64,000 bases of DNA from Paraburkholderia nodosa (GTDB lineage: Bacteria; Pseudomonadota; Gammaproteobacteria; Burkholderiales; Burkholderiaceae). The position numbers and the translations under genes are program-made. The notes below the pieces were generated by a model. The model did no database searches and was not told the origin of the DNA. It saw nothing but the letters and a program-made list of their open reading frames with translations. Location: NCBI RefSeq assembly GCF_001718195.1, contig NZ_MCNV01000006.1, forward strand, positions 124,001-188,000, in the 5' to 3' direction. Below are positions 16,029 through 31,873 of this stretch, piece after piece (the first letter of the stretch is position 1; each line of letters starts with the position of its first letter).

Positions 16029-16610
16029 TCAGCGCACGGGACGCGCGAATTCGCGGGCAAAAGCGAACGCACCCGAAGCGTCCCCGGCGAGCGCGCCGTA
16101 ACGCGCAGCCAGTTCGGCGGGAGCGAGCCACGGATAGCTCAAGCCCTGTTGCAGGCGCTCGAGCCGCGCACCGTCCGGGTCGTCGATCACGTCCATCCGG
16201 GCAATGTGAATGTGGAATGCCGATACGCGCGGCGCGATGTCGTTCGAATCGAAAGTCCAGCGATACGTGCCGTGACCGATGCGCAGCGCGCCCGCCGCGT
16301 CCTCGCGCATCACGACGAGCCAGGGCAGCGCTTCGATCGTGCGCTCGCGCGCAACGAGCGCAGTGGCCTCGCAAAGGTAGTAGGTGCGGCAGCGCGAATA
16401 GCGCTCACCAAAATCGCTGACCAGCGTCTTCGCGATCGCTTCGGCGCCGACGCTGCGCGCCGGAAACGCGATGTTCGGTGTCGCCAGCGAGAACGTCAGT
16501 TCCGCATCCTGCGCGAATGCTTCGTGAATCCGTGCGGGCTTCGTGTTGTCCTTCGCGTCGATATACGTTTCAAGCGCGTGACGGTAATGCTGGAGTAATG
16601 GATCTTCCAT
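16029..16610 (-). CDS. SnoaL/NTF2-like domain protein of unknown function
   Basis: A 193-residue cytoplasmic protein starting MEDPLLQHYRHALETYIDAKD. The pattern of an N-terminal helix pair, HEAFAQDAELTFSLATPNIAFPARSVGAEAI and an alternating strand region (YLCEATALVARERTIEALPWLVVMRE, then GHGTYRWTFD) resembles the cone-shaped SnoaL-like fold used by ketosteroid-isomerase-type enzymes and binding proteins. No catalytic residue assignment is possible. It lies convergent with the cytochrome gene and downstream of rep on the same strand, but the spacing (about 85 bases) and lack of functional link do not argue for an operon. Confidence 0.65.
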   Translation of the reverse strand: MEDPLLQHYRHALETYIDAKDNTKPARIHEAFAQDAELTFSLATPNIAFPARSVGAEAIAKTLVSDFGERYSRCRTYYLCEATALVARERTIEALPWLVVMREDAAGALRIGHGTYRWTFDSNDIAPRVSAFHIHIARMDVIDDPDGARLERLQQGLSYPWLAPAELAARYGALAGDASGAFAFAREFARPVR

Positions 16611-16694
16611 CTGCGGCAGCGAGCGGGTCAGAGGCGTTCACTCTACAGCCGCCCGCGTCCCAAAAAAGCAAACACCCGCTGCATGCCAGGGTCA

Positions 16695-18785
<2,091 letters not shown>

Positions 18786-19062
18786 CGTTGCTGGATTGGA
18801 AAAACGGGTGGTACGGCTGGGAGGCGTGCGAACGGGGCGCGTAGCCTTTCGTGACGCCGCACGGCGCGAGGCGTGCGTACGTCGCAGCGGCCTCTCACGT
18901 GGGAGGTGCGATGTTAACACGGTACAGCGATACGCCGATGGCGCCCCCGATGTTCCTCTTTCCACAGCTCACCCGTCCCTCGCCTCGCTCCGCACGCTCT
19001 ACGCGCCGTGCCACAATAACGGGCTCCCGCCACCCGCACTCGCTGGAAAGAGGAAGCGCTCA

Positions 19063-20118
19063 ATGACTGCACCGCAACCGCTGCAAATCGGCCTGATGGG
19101 CTACGGCTTCGCCGGCCAGACTTTCCACGCCCCCGTGATCGCGCATAGCGGCGCCGCGCAGCTCGCCGCCATCGCCACGAGCCAGGCCGAACGCGCCCAG
19201 GCCGACTATCCCGACGCCGCGATCGTGCCCGACCTGGACGCGCTGCTCTCGATCGATGCCATCGAATGCGTCGTGATCGCCACGCCCAACGACACGCACT
19301 ACGACCTCGCGCGCCGCACGCTCGAGCGCGGCAAGCACGTGCTGGTCGACAAGCCGGTCACGCTCACTTCCGAGGAAGCGCGCACGCTCGCGGCCATCGC
19401 GAAGCAGCGCGGACTCGTGTTCGCGCCGTTCCACAACCGCCGCTGGGACGGCGATTTCCTCACCGTGCGCGAGCTGATCGAGCGCGGCGAACTCGGTCGC
19501 ATCACGCACTACGAATCGCACTTTGACCGCTTCCGCCCGCAAGTGAAGCAGCGCTGGCGCGAAGACGCCACGCGCGGCGGCGGCCTGCTCTACGATCTCG
19601 GCCCGCATCTGATCGACCAGACACTCGCGCTCTTCGGCGCACCCGAGTCGATCACCGCATTCGTTCACACGCGCCGCGAAAACGCGAGCGCGCCGGATTA
19701 CGCGCACCTCGTGCTGCGCTACCCGCACCACGACGCGGTGCTGCACGCCAGCGCGCTCGCCGCGTACGCGCCGCGCTTCGCGATTCATGGCACGCGCGGC
19801 AGCTATCTGAAGAACGGGCTCGACACTCAGGAAGATCAGCTCAAGGACGGCCTGCGCCCCGGTCAGGCCGGCTTCGGCGCGGGCAATGAGACGGGCCGCC
19901 TGCACGTGCTGCGCGACGACGGCCAGGAGGCCGATCTCGAAGTGCCCAACGCTGCGGGCAACTACGCCGATCTGTACCGCGCGCTGGCCGCGGCGATCCG
20001 CGAAGGCAAGCCGTTCCCGGTAAGCCCGCAGGACGCCATCGACGTCATGACGCTCATCGAACTCGCCATGCAAAGCGCGAAGGACGGCCGCACGCTGGCG
20101 TTCGTGCGCCAGTCCTGA
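19063..20118 (+). CDS. Gfo/Idh/MocA family oxidoreductase (YdgJ/IolW-like)
   Basis: A 351-residue NAD(P)-dependent dehydrogenase. The Rossmann motif is LMGYGFAGQTFHAPVI near the N-terminus, a form typical of the YdgJ/scyllo-inositol dehydrogenase subgroup. The cofactor motif is HVLVDKPVTLT (the more usual EKP is here DKP), followed by FAPFHNRRWDGDFLTVREL and the catalytic-region GGGLLYDLGPHLIDQTLALFG, whose Asp-x-x-x-His pattern is conserved. ATG 19063 follows GAAAGAGGAAG. A sugar or inositol substrate is likely but unproven. It is monocistronic. Confidence 0.9.
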   Translation: MTAPQPLQIGLMGYGFAGQTFHAPVIAHSGAAQLAAIATSQAERAQADYPDAAIVPDLDALLSIDAIECVVIATPNDTHYDLARRTLERGKHVLVDKPVTLTSEEARTLAAIAKQRGLVFAPFHNRRWDGDFLTVRELIERGELGRITHYESHFDRFRPQVKQRWREDATRGGGLLYDLGPHLIDQTLALFGAPESITAFVHTRRENASAPDYAHLVLRYPHHDAVLHASALAAYAPRFAIHGTRGSYLKNGLDTQEDQLKDGLRPGQAGFGAGNETGRLHVLRDDGQEADLEVPNAAGNYADLYRALAAAIREGKPFPVSPQDAIDVMTLIELAMQSAKDGRTLAFVRQS

Positions 20119-20294
20119 GCGCACCGGCGCGCGCTTTCGGCTGCGGCGTCGACCTTGCATGGCGCCGACGCCGCTGAAAGGTCCATACAAATGGTTACAT
20201 CTGGTTGCCGCGGTGGGGTCATCACGCGGCAATCGCCAGACGTTTGTGGACATGCAAGCCCAAAAAAGCAACGACAAGACCAAGGAGAGTCTGA

Positions 20295-20669
20295 ATGACC
20301 CGCTACATCCACGCTCTACGCCTGATCGCCGCCGGCGCGCTCGTTTCGACCCTCGCCGCGTGCGTGATCAACCAGCCGGCGCACCACGCCGCTGCACCGC
20401 CGCCGCCCGGCCCGAATCCCCACGAAGTCGCCGTCGATCGCCTGCATCAGGTCGACAGCCGCATCGACAACCTGGGCCATCGCATCGATATGCGCGTGAG
20501 CCAGGGCTACTACCCGCCGCCCCAAGGCGGCGCGCTCCATCACCGCCTCGACACGATCCGCGGCGAAGCTCACGACATGGCCGCGCAGCACGGCGGCGGC
20601 ATCTCGCCCGACGAGCAACACGTTCTGAACGAGGAACTCGACACGGCCGCTCGCGCCATCGGCGAGTAA
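20295..20669 (+). CDS. Small lipoprotein of unknown function
   Basis: A 124-residue protein with a signal peptide MTRYIHALRLIAAGALVSTL and lipobox LAAC, giving lipidated Cys23. The mature part starts with a Pro/Ala/His-rich segment, then DRLHQVDSRIDNLGHRIDMRVSQGYYPPPQGG, a helical motif with regular His/Asp positions. AAGGAGAG lies 7 bases before ATG 20295. By memory, small lipoproteins of this style are common in Burkholderia; the function is unknown. Likely anchored in the outer membrane, as there is no Asp at +2. Confidence 0.8.
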   Translation: MTRYIHALRLIAAGALVSTLAACVINQPAHHAAAPPPPGPNPHEVAVDRLHQVDSRIDNLGHRIDMRVSQGYYPPPQGGALHHRLDTIRGEAHDMAAQHGGGISPDEQHVLNEELDTAARAIGE

Positions 20670-20851
20670 GCGCCACACGCATTGGCCTGTCGGCACGGAC
20701 CGCGCGCTCGCGGCTCGTGCCGACCCATCTGCCCACCCGAACCGCCCCCGTTTTTCTCCGGCGCGATGCATGGCGCGTTATGCATCTGCGCAAGCCAATG
20801 CCAGCAAGGCTCACGCCCCTTTGCTGGCGCCGCGCGCAGAATTTTTCCGCA

Positions 20852-20881
20852 TTGACATAGCCCCGAGGCGTCGCGCACAAT
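20852..20881 (+). promoter_or_regulatory. Sigma-70 promoter of the gcv operon
   Basis: TTGACA (20852-20857), an 18-base spacer and CACAAT (20876-20881). The expected start near 20888 coincides with the first bases of the glycine riboswitch, which supports both calls. Confidence 0.8.
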
Positions 20882-20884
20882 CGC

Positions 20885-21182
20885 TGCGCGCGCCGGGAGA
20901 GCGCGCCGTTTGCCTTAGCTTGCTTTCGCAAGTGCAACCGGCGCCGCCGAAGGGGCAACCCACAAACTCTCAGGCAAAAGGACCGTGCGCGCCGGACCGC
21001 TGATTCGCTGCCTTTGCGCTTTTTGCGCGAGATGACGCGAAGCGGCACACAGTCCGCAACTCTGGAGAGCGGCAGTAGAACGGGCGGCGGCGGATCGTAA
21101 CCCCCACGCGTTCAGGCTGCCCACCGAAGGGGCGCGCGCCAACTGCAACAGGGCGCAATCTCTCAGGTACCGAGGACAGAGG
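20885..21182 (+). promoter_or_regulatory. Tandem glycine riboswitch
   Basis: Two aptamers in series upstream of gcvT. Aptamer 1 (about 20885-20995) has CGGGAGAGCG, CGCCGAAGGGGCAA and ACTCTCAGGCAAAAGGAC. Aptamer 2 (about 21058-21182) has CTCTGGAGAGCGG, CACCGAAGGGGC and ATCTCTCAGGTACCGAGGAC. These are the conserved cores of the glycine aptamer. P1 of aptamer 2 pairs CTCTG (21060-21064) with CAGAG (21177-21181). A terminator hairpin begins immediately after and could extend into that P1 strand, so glycine binding should favour read-through into gcvTHP (an ON switch). Confidence 0.95.
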
Positions 21183-21241
21183 GGCCATGCAAGAACCGAC
21201 CACGGGCATCGTGCCTGCGGCGCTTCCTGCATGGCCTTTTT
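21183..21241 (+). terminator. Riboswitch-controlled terminator upstream of gcvT
   Basis: GGCCATGCA (21183-21191) pairs with TGCATGGCC (21228-21236), followed by TTTTT (21237-21241), with further weak pairing inside. Extending the 5' arm to AGAGGGGCC lets it compete with the 3' strand of aptamer-2 P1. This is the expression platform. Confidence 0.88.
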
Positions 21242-21278
21242 CGTTTTCGCGCGAATTTTCGCGACCGCCTGAGGCCCC

Positions 21279-22397
21279 ATGACCGAACTCAAACGCACCC
21301 CGCTGAACGACACGCACCACGCGCTGAATGCCCGCATGGTCGACTTCGGCGGCTGGGACATGCCCGTCAACTACGGCTCGCAGATCGACGAGCATCGCGC
21401 CGTGCGCACCGACGCCGGCATGTTCGACGTCTCGCACATGTGCGTCGTCGACTTTTCAGGCCCGAAGGCGCGCGAGTTCTTCTCCCGCGCGCTCGCCAAC
21501 AACGTCGCCAAGCTCACCACGCCGGGCAAGGCGCTCTATTCGTGCATGCTGAACCCCGAAGGCGGCGTGATCGACGACCTGATCGTCTACTTCTTCGCCG
21601 ACGACCAGTTCCGCACCGTCGTCAACGCCGGCACAGCCGAAAAAGACATCGCCTGGTTCGAGAAGCTCAACGCCGAAGGCGGCTTCGGCCTCACCATCAC
21701 GCCGCGCCGCGATCTCGCGATCGTCGCCGTGCAGGGCCCGAACGCGCGCGAAAAGGTCTGGCAGATCGCGCCCTCGTCGCGCAGCGCCACCGAAGTTCTC
21801 AAGCCCTTCAACGCCGCGAAGGTCGAAGCCACGCCGTTCGGCGAGCTGATGATCGCGCGCACGGGCTACACCGGCGAAGACGGCTTCGAAATCGTGGTGC
21901 CCGCCGCCGCCGTTTGCGAACTTTGGGACGCCCTGCAGCGCCAGGGCGTGAAGCCCTGCGGCCTCGGCGCGCGTGACACGCTGCGCCTCGAAGCGGGCAT
22001 GAACCTCTACGGCCAGGACATGGACGACGGCGTCTCGCCGCTCGACGCCGGCCTCGCCTGGACCGTCGACATGAAGGAGCCGCGCGACTTCGTCGGCCGC
22101 GGCGCGCTGGAGGCGAACGGTTCGCGTTCGGCCTTCGTCGGCCTGATCCTGCAGAAGGAAAACGGCAAGGCCGGCGGCGTGCTGCGCGCGCACCAGAAAG
22201 TGCTCACGCCGCACGGCGAGGGCGAGATCACGAGCGGCACGTTCTCGCCGAGCATGCAGGAATCGATCGCCTTCGCGCGCGTGCCGCAGGGCGTGCAGCC
22301 GGGCGATGTCGTGCAGGTGCAGATCCGTGACAAAGCCCTTCCCGCAAGCGTGGTAAAACTGCCGTTCGTGCGCAACGGCAAGGTGCTCGCCGCCTGA
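21279..22397 (+). CDS. gcvT: Glycine cleavage system T protein (aminomethyltransferase)
   Basis: A 372-residue enzyme that takes the aminomethyl group from lipoyl-GcvH and makes methylene-tetrahydrofolate and ammonia. The start is [33 protein letters not shown] with the conserved folate-site region; further signatures are [29 protein letters not shown] and [23 protein letters not shown]. Length matches the family. It is the first gene of gcvT-gcvH-gcvP and is controlled by the glycine riboswitch. Translation begins about 40 bases after the switch terminator, with a weak GAGG as ribosome-binding site. Confidence 0.97.
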   Translation: MTELKRTPLNDTHHALNARMVDFGGWDMPVNYGSQIDEHRAVRTDAGMFDVSHMCVVDFSGPKAREFFSRALANNVAKLTTPGKALYSCMLNPEGGVIDDLIVYFFADDQFRTVVNAGTAEKDIAWFEKLNAEGGFGLTITPRRDLAIVAVQGPNAREKVWQIAPSSRSATEVLKPFNAAKVEATPFGELMIARTGYTGEDGFEIVVPAAAVCELWDALQRQGVKPCGLGARDTLRLEAGMNLYGQDMDDGVSPLDAGLAWTVDMKEPRDFVGRGALEANGSRSAFVGLILQKENGKAGGVLRAHQKVLTPHGEGEITSGTFSPSMQESIAFARVPQGVQPGDVVQVQIRDKALPASVVKLPFVRNGKVLAA

Positions 22398-22472
22398 TCC
22401 GCGAGGATCCTGCCAGCGCGCACGCCCTCCCCCTTTCGAGCAACAAAAACCGCACCACGCACTGGAGCAACC

Positions 22473-22853
22473 ATGAGCATCCCGGCCGAACTGAAATACA
22501 CCGAATCGCACGAGTGGATCCGCACCGAAGCCGACGGCACGCTGACCATCGGCATCACCGACCACGCGCAGGAAGCGCTCGGCGACATCGTCTTCCTCGA
22601 ACTGCCTGAAGCGGGCCGTGCCGTCACGGCCGGCGACGCCGTTGCCGTGATCGAGTCGGTCAAGGCCGCCTCGGACATCTACGCGCCGGTCGCAGGCGAA
22701 ATCATCGAAGCGAACACGTCGCTCGTCGACACGCCCGACCAGGTGAACGGCGCGCCGTACGAGTCGTGGCTCTTCAAGATCAAGCCCGCCGCCGACGCCA
22801 AGCTCGACTCGCTGATCGACGCCGCCGCCTACGAAAAGGCGATCGGCGCGTAA
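22473..22853 (+). CDS. gcvH: Glycine cleavage system H protein
   Basis: A 126-residue lipoyl carrier protein that shuttles the aminomethyl intermediate between GcvP, GcvT and lipoamide dehydrogenase. The lipoylated lysine is Lys64 in [14 protein letters not shown]. The N-terminus [19 protein letters not shown] and [22 protein letters not shown] are standard. GGAGCAACC precedes ATG 22473. It lies 75 bases after gcvT and 72 bases before gcvP, in one operon. Confidence 0.98.
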   Translation: MSIPAELKYTESHEWIRTEADGTLTIGITDHAQEALGDIVFLELPEAGRAVTAGDAVAVIESVKAASDIYAPVAGEIIEANTSLVDTPDQVNGAPYESWLFKIKPAADAKLDSLIDAAAYEKAIGA

Positions 22854-22925
22854 ATCGCAACCTTGCCTTAACCGCCATGGCGCGGCGGCGCGCTCAGAAC
22901 GCCGCCCGCGCCCGCAGGAATCCCT

Positions 22926-25910
<2,985 letters not shown>

Positions 25911-25921
25911 GCCCTTGTGAA

Positions 25922-25953
25922 GCCGCCGCGTGACCTTCGGCTCACGCGGCGGC
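25922..25953 (+). terminator. Hairpin after gcvP
   Basis: Perfect 12-base arms GCCGCCGCGTGA (25922-25933) and TCACGCGGCGGC (25942-25953) around an 8-base loop containing TTCG. No T-run follows, so it is a terminator-like or mRNA-stabilising hairpin. Confidence 0.6.
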
Positions 25954-26028
25954 GGTCATCCCTCTCACATTTGCCGCCGCAAACCGCTAACATCACACAC
26001 CTGTCAGCCTTGAATCAGGGAGTCGCGC

Positions 26029-27225
26029 ATGGCGCGGAAGGTGCGAATGGTTCCATTGCGGGACTCGGTGCGGGACTTGCCGCATGCCGCAACGCGGAAT
26101 TCGGTCCGGCAAGCCCGGCACGGGCGCGGTGCGCTGCAACGCCGCCCGCAGCGCCTTGCCGCCGCGCTGGCGTTGGCCTGCGCCACCTTCGCCGGCACCT
26201 TCGCCGGTACGGCCCACGCGGCCATGAACTTCTGCGCGGCCCCCGCGCTGCAATCGAGCGAGCGCACCAACTCCGATCCGGGCGTGAAGGCGCTCGTGGC
26301 CGAGGTGCTGACGCACGTGAACGACACGCCGCGTCCGCTGCCGCGCCTGCACACCGAGGGCACGCTGCCGCACGAGGGCATCTACGACCAGAGCGTCGAG
26401 GCGGCGAAGGAACTCGACCTCATGCGCAACGCCGCGCTCGCGTGGCGCGCGACGAGCGACGAGCGCTTCCTGAAGCTCGTGGACCGCTTTCTGCTCGCCT
26501 GGGTCACCACGTACAAGCCGAGCTTCAATCCCATCGACGAAACGCGTTTCGAGGGGCTGATACTCGCCTACGACATGACCGCGAGCGCGCTGCCCGTGAA
26601 AACGCGCAACGCGACCATGCAGTTCCTGAACAGCTTCGCGACCGGCTATATCGCGCAGATCGACGCGCAGCCGCGCCCGCTCAAGGGAAATTTTGCGAAC
26701 AACTGGCAGAGCCATCGGGTCAAACTGATAGCGATGATCGCGTTCACGCTCGACAACCGCAAGATGATCGCGACGGCGCAGCGGCTCTTCGTCGAGCATC
26801 TCGGCGACAACGTCGCGCCCGACGGCTCGACACTCGACTTCTCCGAGCGCGATGCACTGCACTACGTGACCTACGATTTGCAGCCGCTCGTGACCGCCGC
26901 GCTCGCCGCGCGCCGCCACAACCGCAACTGGCTGATCGAACGCGCGGCCAACGGCGCGACGCTCGCGGGCGCGCTCGACTGGCTCACGCCGTATGCGCTC
27001 GGCCAGAAGACGCACGACGAATTCGTGCATTCGAACGTACCGTTCGACGCGAAGCGGCGCGAAGCGGGCCTGCCGGGCTACACCGGCCAGTGGGACCCCA
27101 AAAACGCCGCCGAACTGTTTCACCTCGCGGCGCGACTCGACGGCCGCTTTGCACCAGTCGCGCTGAAACTCGCGCCCACGCCGCCCGCGTGGCTCGCCGT
27201 CTGTCTGCCGTTGCCGGCGCGGTAA
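26029..27225 (+). CDS. Alginate-lyase-family protein, exported
   Basis: A 398-residue protein with a long N-terminal segment ending in a hydrophobic, Ala-rich signal region ([22 protein letters not shown]), suggesting export to the periplasm. The body matches the alpha/alpha-toroid style of the alginate lyase family: [31 protein letters not shown], a conserved [16 protein letters not shown] segment (the NNW..H region of the catalytic cleft) and [23 protein letters not shown]. The first Met gives an unusually long n-region before the signal, so the true start may be later, for instance Met7. It lies between gcvP and sdaA but has no obvious link to glycine/serine metabolism. The actual polysaccharide substrate is unknown. 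Confidence 0.75.
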   Translation: MARKVRMVPLRDSVRDLPHAATRNSVRQARHGRGALQRRPQRLAAALALACATFAGTFAGTAHAAMNFCAAPALQSSERTNSDPGVKALVAEVLTHVNDTPRPLPRLHTEGTLPHEGIYDQSVEAAKELDLMRNAALAWRATSDERFLKLVDRFLLAWVTTYKPSFNPIDETRFEGLILAYDMTASALPVKTRNATMQFLNSFATGYIAQIDAQPRPLKGNFANNWQSHRVKLIAMIAFTLDNRKMIATAQRLFVEHLGDNVAPDGSTLDFSERDALHYVTYDLQPLVTAALAARRHNRNWLIERAANGATLAGALDWLTPYALGQKTHDEFVHSNVPFDAKRREAGLPGYTGQWDPKNAAELFHLAARLDGRFAPVALKLAPTPPAWLAVCLPLPAR

Positions 27226-27234
27226 AACGCGCGC

Positions 27235-27287
27235 GGGATGCGGCGGCGGCACGGGAAATAACGATGCCGCCGAACGCGCCGCATCCC
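27235..27287 (+). terminator. Long imperfect hairpin between the lyase-like gene and sdaA
   Basis: GGGATGCGGCG (27235-27245) pairs with CGCCGCATCCC (27277-27287), and inside it GCGGCA (27246-27251) pairs with TGCCGC (27265-27270). No T-run. It may terminate the upstream message or structure the sdaA leader; the sdaA ribosome-binding site AGGAG lies about 20 bases further on. Confidence 0.5.
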
Positions 27288-27322
27288 TACAAACCAACGT
27301 CAGACAAGCAGGAGCAGTACCC

Positions 27323-28711
<1,389 letters not shown>

Positions 28712-28785
28712 TTCGCTGAAACGCTGTCGCCTTGCCTGAAGCATCCGAACGTATTCACGTAACGATTGAAGGAGACTTGACCGCC

Positions 28786-30504
28786 ATGCAGCAGCCGAAC
28801 GCATCCGCCACCACCGAAGCCACTACCACCGGAGCTCGCCTCGTCGTCGATGCGCTCGTCGCCAATGGCGTCGAGCGCGTGTTTTGCGTACCGGGCGAGA
28901 GCTATCTTGCGGTGCTCGATTCCTTGTCCGACGAAACCGCAAGGATCGAAACCGTGGTGTGCCGTCACGAGGCAGCGGCGGCGAACATGGCGGAAGCGAT
29001 CGGCAAGCTCACGGGCAGGCCCGGCATCGCGCTCGTCACGCGCGGGCCGGGCGCCACGCACGCCTCGATTGGCGTGCACACGGCGTTCCAGGACTCCACG
29101 CCGATGATCCTCCTGATCGGCCAGGTCGCGCGCGAGCAGATGGACCGCGAGGCGTTCCAGGAAATCGACTATCGACGCATGTTCGGCCAGATGGCGAAGT
29201 GGGTCGCGCAGATCGACGACGCGCGCCGCGTGCCCGAATACCTGAGCCACGCGTTCCATGTCGCGATGTCGGGACGGCCGGGTCCCGTCGTGCTCGCGCT
29301 GCCCGAAGACATGCTGAGCGGCGCGATTCCCGCGTCCGAAGCGCAGCCCATCGCGCCGAGCGCGCAGCGCGTGCAGGCGTCGCCTTCCGCCGCGCAGATG
29401 GAGCGCGTGCGCGATCTGCTCGCGGGCGCGAAAAAGCCGTTCGTGATCGCAGGCGGCCATGGCTGGAACCCGCAGGCTTGTGCGGACTTCCAGCGCTTCG
29501 TCGAGAACTGGCAATTGCCCGTCGGCCTCGCGTTCCGCTTTCAGGACACGCTCAACAACGATCACCCGAACTACGCGGGCGACGTGGGTCTCGGCATCAA
29601 TCCGGCGCTCGCGAAGCGCATCCGCGAAGCCGACGTGCTGCTCGCACTCGGTCCGCGTCTGGGCGAATCGACGACGGGCGGCTACACGCTCTTCGACATT
29701 CCCAAAACGAAGCAAACGCTCATCCACGTGCATCAGGGCGCGGAGGAGCTCGGCCGTGTCTACGCAGCCGATCTGCCAATCGTTTCGGGCCTCGCGGAAT
29801 TCGCGGCGCTGCTCGCAACCCTCCCGGCGCCCGCTCAACCCGCGTGGGCCGGCAGCGCCGCAGAAGCACACGAGGCGTGGCACGCATGGCGCAAGCCGCT
29901 GCCGATGCCCGGCGACGTGCAGCTCGGCGAAGTCATGCAGCAACTGCGCGCGCGCCTGCCCGACGATGCGATCGTCACGAACGGCGCGGGCAATTACGCA
30001 ACGTGGCTGCATCGCCATTTCGCGTATCGCCACTTCCGCTCGCAACTCGCACCCACGAGCGGCGCGATGGGCTACGGCGTGCCCGCCGCGATCGCCGCGA
30101 AGTCGCAATACCCCTCGCGCACCGTGGTTGCGCTCGCGGGCGACGGCTGCTTCATGATGGCGTCGTCGGAACTCGCCACGGCAATGCAGTACGGCCTGAA
30201 TGTCGTGTTCATCGTCGTGAACAACGCGCACTACGGCACGATCCGCATGCATCAGGAGCGCCACTATCCGAACCGCGTGCACGGCACGCAGCTCACGAAC
30301 CCCGACTTCGCGGCGTTTGCGCAGTCGTTCGGCGCGCACGGCGAAGTCGTCACGACCACGGCGCAATTCGCCCCCGCGCTGGAGCGTGCCCTCACGGCAG
30401 GCAAGCCCGCGCTGATCGAGATCCGTGTGACGAAGGAAGCGAGCACGCCTGCGGCCACGCTCGAACAGATTCGCGAATCGGGCAAGAAAATGCGCGGAGA
30501 ATGA
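28786..30504 (+). CDS. ThDP-dependent enzyme of the acetolactate synthase/IlvB family (orphan)
   Basis: A 572-residue thiamine-diphosphate enzyme. ATG 28786 is chosen because AAGGAGA ends 10 bases upstream. The N-terminal pyrimidine-binding domain carries the catalytic glutamate Glu62 in CRHEAAAANMAE and RGPGATHASIGVHTAFQDSTP. A central TH3 domain starts near FVIAGGHGWNP. The C-terminal PP domain has the ThDP motif GDGCFMM (Asp453) ending in FIVVNN. It resembles acetolactate synthase large subunits, but no small regulatory subunit gene is adjacent, so catabolic acetolactate synthase, a glyoxylate carboligase relative or another ThDP lyase are all possible. It lies 74 bases after sdaA; pyruvate made by SdaA could be its substrate, which is speculative. 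Confidence 0.85.
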   Translation: MQQPNASATTEATTTGARLVVDALVANGVERVFCVPGESYLAVLDSLSDETARIETVVCRHEAAAANMAEAIGKLTGRPGIALVTRGPGATHASIGVHTAFQDSTPMILLIGQVAREQMDREAFQEIDYRRMFGQMAKWVAQIDDARRVPEYLSHAFHVAMSGRPGPVVLALPEDMLSGAIPASEAQPIAPSAQRVQASPSAAQMERVRDLLAGAKKPFVIAGGHGWNPQACADFQRFVENWQLPVGLAFRFQDTLNNDHPNYAGDVGLGINPALAKRIREADVLLALGPRLGESTTGGYTLFDIPKTKQTLIHVHQGAEELGRVYAADLPIVSGLAEFAALLATLPAPAQPAWAGSAAEAHEAWHAWRKPLPMPGDVQLGEVMQQLRARLPDDAIVTNGAGNYATWLHRHFAYRHFRSQLAPTSGAMGYGVPAAIAAKSQYPSRTVVALAGDGCFMMASSELATAMQYGLNVVFIVVNNAHYGTIRMHQERHYPNRVHGTQLTNPDFAAFAQSFGAHGEVVTTTAQFAPALERALTAGKPALIEIRVTKEASTPAATLEQIRESGKKMRGE

Positions 30505-30567
30505 CTGAAAAGGAATCCTGAACAAGCTCACCTGTCGCGCTGGACGAGCAGCAGTGAGCGCACAAAC

Positions 30568-30605
30568 AAAAGCCCCGCAGATCTTTCGATTCTGCGGGGC
30601 TTTTG
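30568..30605. terminator. Bidirectional terminator between the ThDP enzyme and the binding-protein gene
   Basis: AGCCCCGCAGA (30571-30581) and TCTGCGGGGCT (30591-30601) form an 11-base stem flanked by AAAA on the left and TTTT on the right, so it can serve both convergent transcripts. Confidence 0.92.
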
Positions 30606-30627
30606 ACTTCAGCTAAAGCTCGGGCGC

Positions 30628-31776
30628 TTACTTGCCGCCCACGCTTTGCAGCGTCGTCCACTTGCCGTCGACGACCTTGTACAGCGTGATGCCGCCGTTC
30701 TTCAGGTCGCCGCGCGTGTCGTACGCGAGGTCCGACGTCGTGACTGCCGGCATGCTGGTCTTCGCGAGGAACGGCAGGTACTTCGCCGGATCCGTCGAGT
30801 TGGCCTTCTTCATCGCGTCGAACATCGCCATGGCGCCGTCGTAGGCGTACGGCGAGTACGTCTGCACGTCTTCACCGAAGCGCTTCTTGTACTTCGTGAC
30901 GTAGTCCTTGCCACCCGGCATCTGGTCGAGCGGCAGGCCGGCGAGCGACGCCACCGTGCCGTTCGCCGCGTCACCCGCGATCTGCAGGAAGGTCGGTGTG
31001 TGCACCATTTCGCCGCCCATCAGCGGAGCCTTGATGCCCAGCGACTTCATCTGCTTGACCATCGGTGCCGCTTGCGAATCCGCGCCGCCGAAGTAGACCA
31101 GGTCGGGGTTCATCGCCTTCGCCTTCGTCAGGACCGACTTGAAGTCGACGGCCTTGTCGTTGGTGTATTCACGGTCGATGATGTTGCCGCCGGCAGCCTT
31201 TGCAGCCTTCGAGAATTCGTCGGCGAGACCCTGGCCGTAGGCCGTGCGGTCGTCGATCACGACGATCTTCTTCAAGCCGAGGTTCTTCACTGCGAACGTG
31301 CCGGCGACCGAACCCTGCTGCGTGTCCGAGGTCATCATGCGGAACGTCGTCTTGAAGCCTTGTTGCGTGTACTCAGGCGCCGTCGCCATGGCGATCTGCG
31401 GGATGCCTGCGTTCGCGTAGATGCGCGAAGCCGGGATCGTCGTGCCCGAGTTGAAGTGACCGAGCATGCCCTTGATGCCGTCGTCGACGAGCTTCTGCGC
31501 GACCGTCGTGCCCGTGCGCGGGTCGGCCTGATCGTCGGCCGAGTCGAGCACGAAGTGAACCGGCTTGCCGCCGATCACGGGCTTCGTCGCGTTCATGTCT
31601 TCGACTGCGAGCGTGATGCCGTTCTGGAAGTCCTTGCCATAGTGCGCCTGCGCGCCCGTCATCGGACCGGCGAAACCGATCTTTACGTCTTCGGCTTGTT
31701 GTGCCTGCGCAGTCCCCGCCAGCGACAGGGCGGCAACAAGCGTTGCGCCTGCCAGCTGCTTCATCGTGTGTTGCAT
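30628..31776 (-). CDS. Branched-chain amino-acid ABC transporter substrate-binding protein
   Basis: A 382-residue periplasmic binding protein of the LivK/LivJ type I fold. Signal peptide: MKQLAGATLVAALSLAGTAQAQ, with cleavage probably after AQA (a first Met lies four codons earlier). The mature start EDVKIGFAGPMTGAQAHYGKDFQNGITLAVEDMNA is classic for the family; other signatures are GHFNSGTTIPASRIYANAGIPQIAMATAP and VVIDDRTAYGQGLADEF. No permease or ATPase genes are adjacent, so it may feed a Liv system encoded elsewhere, such as the one at the right end. It follows putA on the same strand by 97 bases. Confidence 0.93.
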   Translation of the reverse strand: MQHTMKQLAGATLVAALSLAGTAQAQQAEDVKIGFAGPMTGAQAHYGKDFQNGITLAVEDMNATKPVIGGKPVHFVLDSADDQADPRTGTTVAQKLVDDGIKGMLGHFNSGTTIPASRIYANAGIPQIAMATAPEYTQQGFKTTFRMMTSDTQQGSVAGTFAVKNLGLKKIVVIDDRTAYGQGLADEFSKAAKAAGGNIIDREYTNDKAVDFKSVLTKAKAMNPDLVYFGGADSQAAPMVKQMKSLGIKAPLMGGEMVHTPTFLQIAGDAANGTVASLAGLPLDQMPGGKDYVTKYKKRFGEDVQTYSPYAYDGAMAMFDAMKKANSTDPAKYLPFLAKTSMPAVTTSDLAYDTRGDLKNGGITLYKVVDGKWTTLQSVGGK

Positions 31777-31873
31777 TGCTTCTCCTTGGTACCAGGTATC
31801 GAACGAGCGGCTTCGGATTTCAATGGACCTTGCCGCTTCCTTGTCTTGAGACGACCGACAGTATGGCTGGTGC

